Source: Candidatus Parcubacteria bacterium
Lineage (GTDB): Bacteria > Patescibacteria > ABY1 > UBA1558 > GWA2-36-10
Direction: 5' to 3'
Length of the DNA stretch: 64,000 nt
Assembly (NCBI GenBank): GCA_018669975.1
Contig: JABHSK010000009.1
Coordinates: forward strand, 100,710 to 164,709
Shown here: piece by piece, positions 59,108-64,000 of the stretch
Layout of the letters: every line of letters begins with the position of its first letter
Position numbering within the stretch: position 1 is the first letter of the stretch
The notes under the pieces: model-generated
What the model was told of the DNA's origin: nothing
Database searches by the model: none
What the model saw: the letters and a program-made list of their open reading frames with translations, nothing else
Position numbers and translations under genes: made by a program

Positions 59108-59377
59108 ATGAATAATAAAATTCTAGGAGAAATGCTAGACTTGGTTAATAAGGCTAAGATGTCCGACGAAGATAAAAAGCATTACCGATTACTTATTAGA
59201 TTTATTGAGGAAAGAATGTTAAAAGGATTGAGAAATGATCCAGAAGCAATGAAGAAATTATTAGATAGCTACGAAAAAAAGAAAGAAATTATAAAAAATG
59301 AAGACAAAGACGCTTGGAAAAAATTAATGGAAGAAGAAGAAAAAGAATTGGAAGCATTGGTAAATGAAGAAAAATAA
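59108..59377 (+). CDS. Module gene B2: hypothetical helical protein
   Basis: Not recognised. The 89-residue helical protein is a paralogue of B1 (shared LLDSYEKKKEIIKN and DAWKKLMEEEEKELEAL against the B1 blocks). The very acidic end suggests interaction with a basic partner. It ends the second A-B pair and is followed by a terminator. Confidence 0.7.
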   Translation: MNNKILGEMLDLVNKAKMSDEDKKHYRLLIRFIEERMLKGLRNDPEAMKKLLDSYEKKKEIIKNEDKDAWKKLMEEEEKELEALVNEEK

Positions 59378-59407
59378 AGCTTATTAATCCTCTAGATTAA
59401 TAAGTAT

Positions 59408-59436
59408 AAAAGCCCTCAAGTTTTGAGGGCTTTTAA
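59408..59436 (+). terminator. Intrinsic terminator of the duplicated module
   Basis: AAAGCCCTCAA-GTTT-TTGAGGGCTTTT type stem with T run. Confidence 0.88.
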
Positions 59437-59495
59437 TATTGGCAATTTATAAAGTATAAGACTATAAAGAATAAGTATCAAAGGCTTGGCATAGA
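59437..59495 (+). pseudogene. Relic of a tag gene fragment
   Basis: The DNA (ATTGGCAATTTATAAAG...) aligns with tag 56003-56060, with only a few, mostly transition, differences over about 50 bases. In frame it reads WQFIKYKTIKNKYQRLG, against WQFTKHKIIKNKHQKLG in Tag. It has no flanking reading frame. It is a decayed partial copy left beside the module. Confidence 0.75.
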
Positions 59496-59531
59496 AGCGA
59501 CAGGCTTTTTTATTTTATTAAGTTTTAGGGC

Positions 59532-59560
59532 TTGACAAAAAGCTAAAATTATTCTATATT
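59532..59560 (+). promoter_or_regulatory. Promoter of the surface-protein pair
   Basis: TTGACA (59532-59537), 17-base spacer, TATATT (59555-59560). A hairpin CATCTTG-AATACAT-CAAGATG (about 59567-59587) lies at the predicted RNA 5' end and may stabilise the mRNA. The rest of the leader up to 59711 shows nothing recognisable. Confidence 0.75.
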
Positions 59561-59711
59561 ATGATGCATCTTGAATACATCAAGATGTCTTAGATTATGG
59601 ATAATTTAAGGCTCTGTACTTTCACAATGAAGAACAAGGAGGAAAAACGTTTAAGTCTTGTAAGATTTTTTATAAACTGCTGTTAAACAGCAAAAACCGA
59701 AAGGATGCATT

Positions 59712-60911
59712 GTGCGTTCAAAAATCAGTTTTTTGGTGATAACATTGCTTTTATTTATAAGTGGTCAGGTTTTAGCCGATCATACTGTCGAAGCAGTGGA
59801 TGACACTCTGATTGTTCATCTCCAACCGGGTTATACCGGTATTTCTACCAACCTCGAGGACATCGAGTTCAACGACAATTTTTTGAATTGGATCAATCTG
59901 GCCAATGATGGTCAGGCCTACTTTACGGTATTTGTCTCCAATGACGATACCAAGTGGGCCATGCTTCAGATTATGGAGCGTGATTCTAACTTCGTCGCGG
60001 TTGATTTTGATGAGATGCAACTCAATTTTGACAGTATGGCCAAGGGAGGTCGCCAAACAGCGGCTGACCAGATTTTGACCCAGGCAGGTCTCCAGCCACA
60101 CGCTATTATCAATTGGCGTTTTGGTCGGGAGGAAACCTGCTACTTTAAGATCTATGGCGTCTGTCAGGGATATCAGCCCTTGGTAGATTATGGTCAGTTG
60201 ACCAAGTCACTATCGGTTGATCTATTGATCACACCCTTGAGTTTACCGGTGCCCTTCGACACTAACGTCAAAGGCACTATCGATGGTGGGCAGAAGCCTT
60301 ATCAAACTTGGCTGCGCTATGATGATCAATTGATTTCCACTACTAGTATCGATACTATTTATACTGTCGACTTAGTCGGCGGGCATAAATTCGAGCTAAC
60401 CGTGGTTGATGCAGTTGGTGATACAGTGATTGTCGAGCAGAGGTTCAGTGGCCTTAAGGGTAACTGGGCACTGGGTCTCTACGGCGGTTTGAGTAGTACT
60501 CGTTATGCTGTGGTTCCCATGGGAAGCGCAGCTATCTATTACCGAGAACAGGTTATGTTTCGTGGACATGGTGTTCACAGTTTATTTCTGCGTCAGGATC
60601 GTGACTATTTTGGTCAGGATGAACCGACCTTTGAACGAGGTTGGGGAGTAACGGTCGGCTATAAGTGGCCGAATCCGTTCTGGCTTACTCTTGGTTGGCA
60701 TAGTGAGGAGAATATTCTCGATGCTGGTGAAGAGGCTGGTAATAATTTGAGTTGGCTTGATGCCGGCGAGATTGGTGTTAGTTATATCACTAAGAACCTG
60801 TCCTTGAACTTGGCTGGTACCTATGGTCACGAGAAGGACTACGATAAAAACTTGACGACCACCTTCGGCATACGATTTGCCGTGATGGTCGGGAATACCT
60901 GGGGGTGGTAA
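59712..60911 (+). CDS. Secreted protein with PKD-like segment and barrel-like C-terminus
   Basis: The 399-residue protein starts at GTG 59712, after AAAGGA, and has a signal peptide (about 1-22, LLLFISGQVLA). The middle (about 185-240) contains one GG-x-x-PY repeat unit, like those of the next gene. The C-terminal 160 residues alternate strands and Gly/aromatic residues (WGVTVGYKWPNPFWLTLGW, IGVSYITKNLSLNLAG) and end in GNTWGW, a pattern close to outer-membrane beta-barrels. Not identified. It is directly followed by the lipoprotein gene. Confidence 0.72.
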   Translation: MRSKISFLVITLLLFISGQVLADHTVEAVDDTLIVHLQPGYTGISTNLEDIEFNDNFLNWINLANDGQAYFTVFVSNDDTKWAMLQIMERDSNFVAVDFDEMQLNFDSMAKGGRQTAADQILTQAGLQPHAIINWRFGREETCYFKIYGVCQGYQPLVDYGQLTKSLSVDLLITPLSLPVPFDTNVKGTIDGGQKPYQTWLRYDDQLISTTSIDTIYTVDLVGGHKFELTVVDAVGDTVIVEQRFSGLKGNWALGLYGGLSSTRYAVVPMGSAAIYYREQVMFRGHGVHSLFLRQDRDYFGQDEPTFERGWGVTVGYKWPNPFWLTLGWHSEENILDAGEEAGNNLSWLDAGEIGVSYITKNLSLNLAGTYGHEKDYDKNLTTTFGIRFAVMVGNTWGW

Positions 60912-60913
60912 GG

Positions 60914-62797
60914 ATGAAGAACATTTATACACTTTTGGGTGTTTTGCTGATTATGGTATTTATGGTCTGTGGTTGTGGTACCGAACAGGTGTCGGGTCCT
61001 GATGTTCCGGAAGATCCGGACATCTTCACTCTTCACTTCGGCGTGACTAACGATCAGGACTATGTGCCTTTCGCTGCCGCGACCATTCCTATGGTCACTG
61101 GTGGTAGCGGGGTGTATAGTTATGAACTGTACCAGGATGGTCAATTCCTCGGTCATGATCCGATTCAGATTCTGCGTTTTGGGGAGATCCGAGACTATGA
61201 GATTACTCTCAAGGTCAGGGATGCTGAAACGGATTCTGTTCGGACGGCCACCATCACGGTGGCTGGTTTGCAACCTCCGGAGGGCTTACCTCTGAAGTCT
61301 ACCCTTTATACGGCAGATTTTTCGGGCACTGTGCCTTTTACGGCCTCGCTTCTCGGTATTGCTAGTGGTGGTGTTCCACCCTACAGTTACGAGATGATCG
61401 TCGATGACGTGACTCTCTACGAGGATGATAATGTTCCTGTCTATATCACAGAAGAGGGTGTTCACGATATTGTTTTTCGTGTGACCGACGCCGTGGGTAC
61501 CGTTGCTCAGTCTGATGTCGGTGTCTACGGTCACGAGCGTGAAGAGGATCCGTTGATGCGGATCAACTTTATTGCTCTGCCTCAAGTGGTGGAAGTAGGC
61601 AAGCAGACTGGCTTGGTTACCGTGGTTTACGGAGGGCAGGCGCCTTTCGAGTTTGAGATCAAGGTGGACGGCCAGGTGGTTGCTTGGGAGCCTACTTATA
61701 TGTATCAGATGAATACTCTGGGTGAGTTGATTGCTATGGTCAAGGTGACCGATGCAACCGGTATGTCTAGCGAGATTGGACTTTCGATCTTTGGAGAGGA
61801 ACCAGAGGTTTACGTACCGTCGACTACGGTTGATGCTACGGTTGATAATCCGGAACCTCAGATCAATGAGAAGAGTTTTTTCCATGCTGATTTGCGTGGG
61901 GAATATGATCTCATTGAGTGGTCATACACTGATCTTAACCATCTGGATCCAGTGCCTTTCGGGACTGGTCAGGAGAACGCCGAATTCGCTTTCGATTTTG
62001 GACAACACCTGGCTAAGGTTGAGGTTTTCTACCAGGGAGCTTCGGTTGCCTGGGACACGGTTGGTGTTTTCGTTCAGCCGCCGGACCCAATTGAGCTGTT
62101 GACGCTCGATGCTTTTGCGGCCACCCCGCAGGCGGTGGCACCATACACAACTACCCTGGATGCAGATCCTCATGGTGGTGTACCGCCCTATATATTCGAG
62201 TGGCGACATAACGGTGCCTTATTGGCAGTCACAACCACAGAAAATATTCCTCATACCGTGGAAACAGTCGGTCCTCAGTTGGTCGAAGTGACGGTTATTG
62301 ATGATGTTGGTCAGACCGCCAGTCAGGCAATATCATTAGTGGGTTTACTTGGCCCAGGCGATGCTACTATTTCTTGGATGGTTGAGACCAATCTCGTGGC
62401 CGGACCCAACGACAAGCATGATTCTGAAACGGTCGATACCGGGCAGGAATCTAGCATGAACCGAATTTGGTTCTATATTCGTATGGATGTCCGCAACGAG
62501 GATCGGGAAGTCATGACCCTGGAAGTCGTCTACGCAGACGGTAGTCGGCGGTACTGGCAGATTCCTGATGTCTTGGCTGCTCGGCCGGCCCATTTTCTGG
62601 TTGACGGTGGCGAAGCTCTTATCGAGCCGGTCATCGAGGTTAACTGGTATTACCCCGGTGGTACTTCTGTAGTTAAATGTGATGGCTGGAATAGAGTCCT
62701 GGAGATCCACGGATCTCGAGAAGTTCCGGTTAGTCATAAAGCTGCTCAGGTCATCGAGGTAAAGAGTCAGGGCGATCCTCCTTTGTTTCTTCAGTAA
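60914..62797 (+). CDS. Lipoprotein with PKD-like repeats
   Basis: The 627-residue protein has a lipoprotein signal (LIMVFMVCGC, Cys near residue 19 with a Gly before it) and four repeats of about 90 residues, each starting GG-x-x-PYxYE-like (GGSGVYSYELYQD, GGVPPYSYEMIVDD, GGQAPFEFEIKVDG, GGVPPYIFEWRHNG) and ending in a VTDAVG-like strand. Such Ig/PKD-like repeats occur in adhesins and surface-display proteins. ATG 60914 is chosen because it starts the signal; a GTG at 60905 is possible. It probably works with the upstream barrel-like protein. Confidence 0.78.
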   Translation: MKNIYTLLGVLLIMVFMVCGCGTEQVSGPDVPEDPDIFTLHFGVTNDQDYVPFAAATIPMVTGGSGVYSYELYQDGQFLGHDPIQILRFGEIRDYEITLKVRDAETDSVRTATITVAGLQPPEGLPLKSTLYTADFSGTVPFTASLLGIASGGVPPYSYEMIVDDVTLYEDDNVPVYITEEGVHDIVFRVTDAVGTVAQSDVGVYGHEREEDPLMRINFIALPQVVEVGKQTGLVTVVYGGQAPFEFEIKVDGQVVAWEPTYMYQMNTLGELIAMVKVTDATGMSSEIGLSIFGEEPEVYVPSTTVDATVDNPEPQINEKSFFHADLRGEYDLIEWSYTDLNHLDPVPFGTGQENAEFAFDFGQHLAKVEVFYQGASVAWDTVGVFVQPPDPIELLTLDAFAATPQAVAPYTTTLDADPHGGVPPYIFEWRHNGALLAVTTTENIPHTVETVGPQLVEVTVIDDVGQTASQAISLVGLLGPGDATISWMVETNLVAGPNDKHDSETVDTGQESSMNRIWFYIRMDVRNEDREVMTLEVVYADGSRRYWQIPDVLAARPAHFLVDGGEALIEPVIEVNWYYPGGTSVVKCDGWNRVLEIHGSREVPVSHKAAQVIEVKSQGDPPLFLQ

Positions 62798-62825
62798 TAG
62801 TCAGTAATTCAGCTGATTTATATAG

Positions 62826-62852
62826 GGGCATCTCTTCGGAGGTGCCTTTTTT
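62826..62852 (+). terminator. Intrinsic terminator after the lipoprotein gene
   Basis: GGCATCTC-TTCG-GAGGTGCC followed by T7. Confidence 0.9.
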
Positions 62853-62870
62853 TATATTCTTATAAAAGGC

Positions 62871-62899
62871 TTGACAAAACATTGTTTTTGCTCTATCAT
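62871..62899 (+). promoter_or_regulatory. Leader promoter upstream of 16S rRNA (P1)
   Basis: TTGACA (62871-62876), 17-base spacer, TATCAT (62894-62899). Confidence 0.75.
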
Positions 62900-62970
62900 A
62901 GTGAAGCATTAAATAACGTACAAAGCCGCAAGTAGCTGATTGAAAAACTAGAGTTGCATTTTAGGAAAGA

Positions 62971-63007
62971 CAGAAAAATCTGACACCCTCGGATTTTGCT
63001 GTTTTTT
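62971..63007 (+). terminator. Terminator-like hairpin between P1 and 16S
   Basis: CAGAAAAATC (62971-62980) pairs with GATTTTGCTG (62992-63001) except one A-G position, followed by T6. It may end a short RNA of about 100 bases from P1 or act as an attenuator. Confidence 0.55.
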
Positions 63008-63040
63008 CTTGAATTTTGATTCCAGAAAAATCATAGTTTT

Positions 63041-63070
63041 TTGACAAGAGAATACACATGTTCATAAATT
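63041..63070 (+). promoter_or_regulatory. 16S rRNA promoter P2
   Basis: TTGACA (63041-63046), 18-base spacer, TAAATT (63065-63070). Another TTGACA lies at 63070-63075 with a weak -10. Confidence 0.55.
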
Positions 63071-63171
63071 TGACAATTTAGAAGTGATAAGCTTTTAGTC
63101 AATTCAATTTTTTTAATTTTCAATAGAGCCTTTATTGGCTCAAATTCTAATATAATCGAGTTTACTCGATT

Positions 63172-64000
<829 letters not shown>

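Overview
The window looks like a chromosomal segment of a Candidate Phyla Radiation (Patescibacteria) bacterium. The evidence is a low-GC core gene set, many core genes without a Shine-Dalgarno (SD) sequence, compact or shortened housekeeping proteins (SMC of 853 aa, UDP-glucose-dehydrogenase-like protein of 279 aa, CNNM protein without its C-terminal domain), a NusB-Nudix fusion, and the 5' part of a 16S rRNA gene at the right edge with a Patescibacteria-like look. Class-level placement (ABY1, Falkowbacteria or Kuenenbacteria type) is only a guess.

Layout. 1-18.8 kb, all on the minus strand: polysaccharide polymerase and flippase, recA, a RodZ-like protein, ftsK, rpoC and rpoB (two tandem promoters), a pseudopilin, a MurE-like ligase, a sugar nucleotidyltransferase, a FemAB-like transferase and ruvA. 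18.8-22.7 kb: a membrane protein, a frameshifted RNA-polymerase-alpha-CTD-like protein, a U32 peptidase with a ferredoxin, and a 6S-RNA-like gene. 22.7-27.2 kb: the origin region, with dnaN and dnaA on minus, rpmH-rnpA-yidD-yidC on plus, and an oriC-like element with DnaA-trios between dnaA and dnaN. 27.2-44 kb: bactofilin, tRNAs, a CsoR-like/trxA/trxB/gdh operon, an ABC-AAA+ operon, rnhB, a trpR homologue followed by a Trp-codon leader and attenuator-like element, a deacylase, and a divergent pair of membrane-anchored proteins. 43.4-49.2 kb: four candidate non-coding RNAs, Hsp20, VanW protein, rpmF, NusB-Nudix and rnc. 49.2-56.2 kb: a secreted beta-rich protein, smc, a dehydrogenase, rpsP, khpA, trmD and tag. 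56.2-59.5 kb: a tandemly duplicated two-gene module of unknown function, followed by a relic of tag. 59.5-62.8 kb: a surface pair (barrel-like protein plus a lipoprotein with repeats). 62.8-64 kb: rRNA promoters, a terminator-like leader and 16S rRNA.

Two gene styles alternate. Core genes are AT-rich and mostly lack an SD. A second set, mostly unrecognised small membrane, surface or regulatory proteins, has visibly higher GC, a strong AGGAG-type SD, frequent GTG/TTG starts, its own TTGACA-N17-TANNNT promoter and its own strong hairpin terminator. Three genes of this second set carry what look like single-base frameshifts. Everything here is from reading the sequence; no database search was run.
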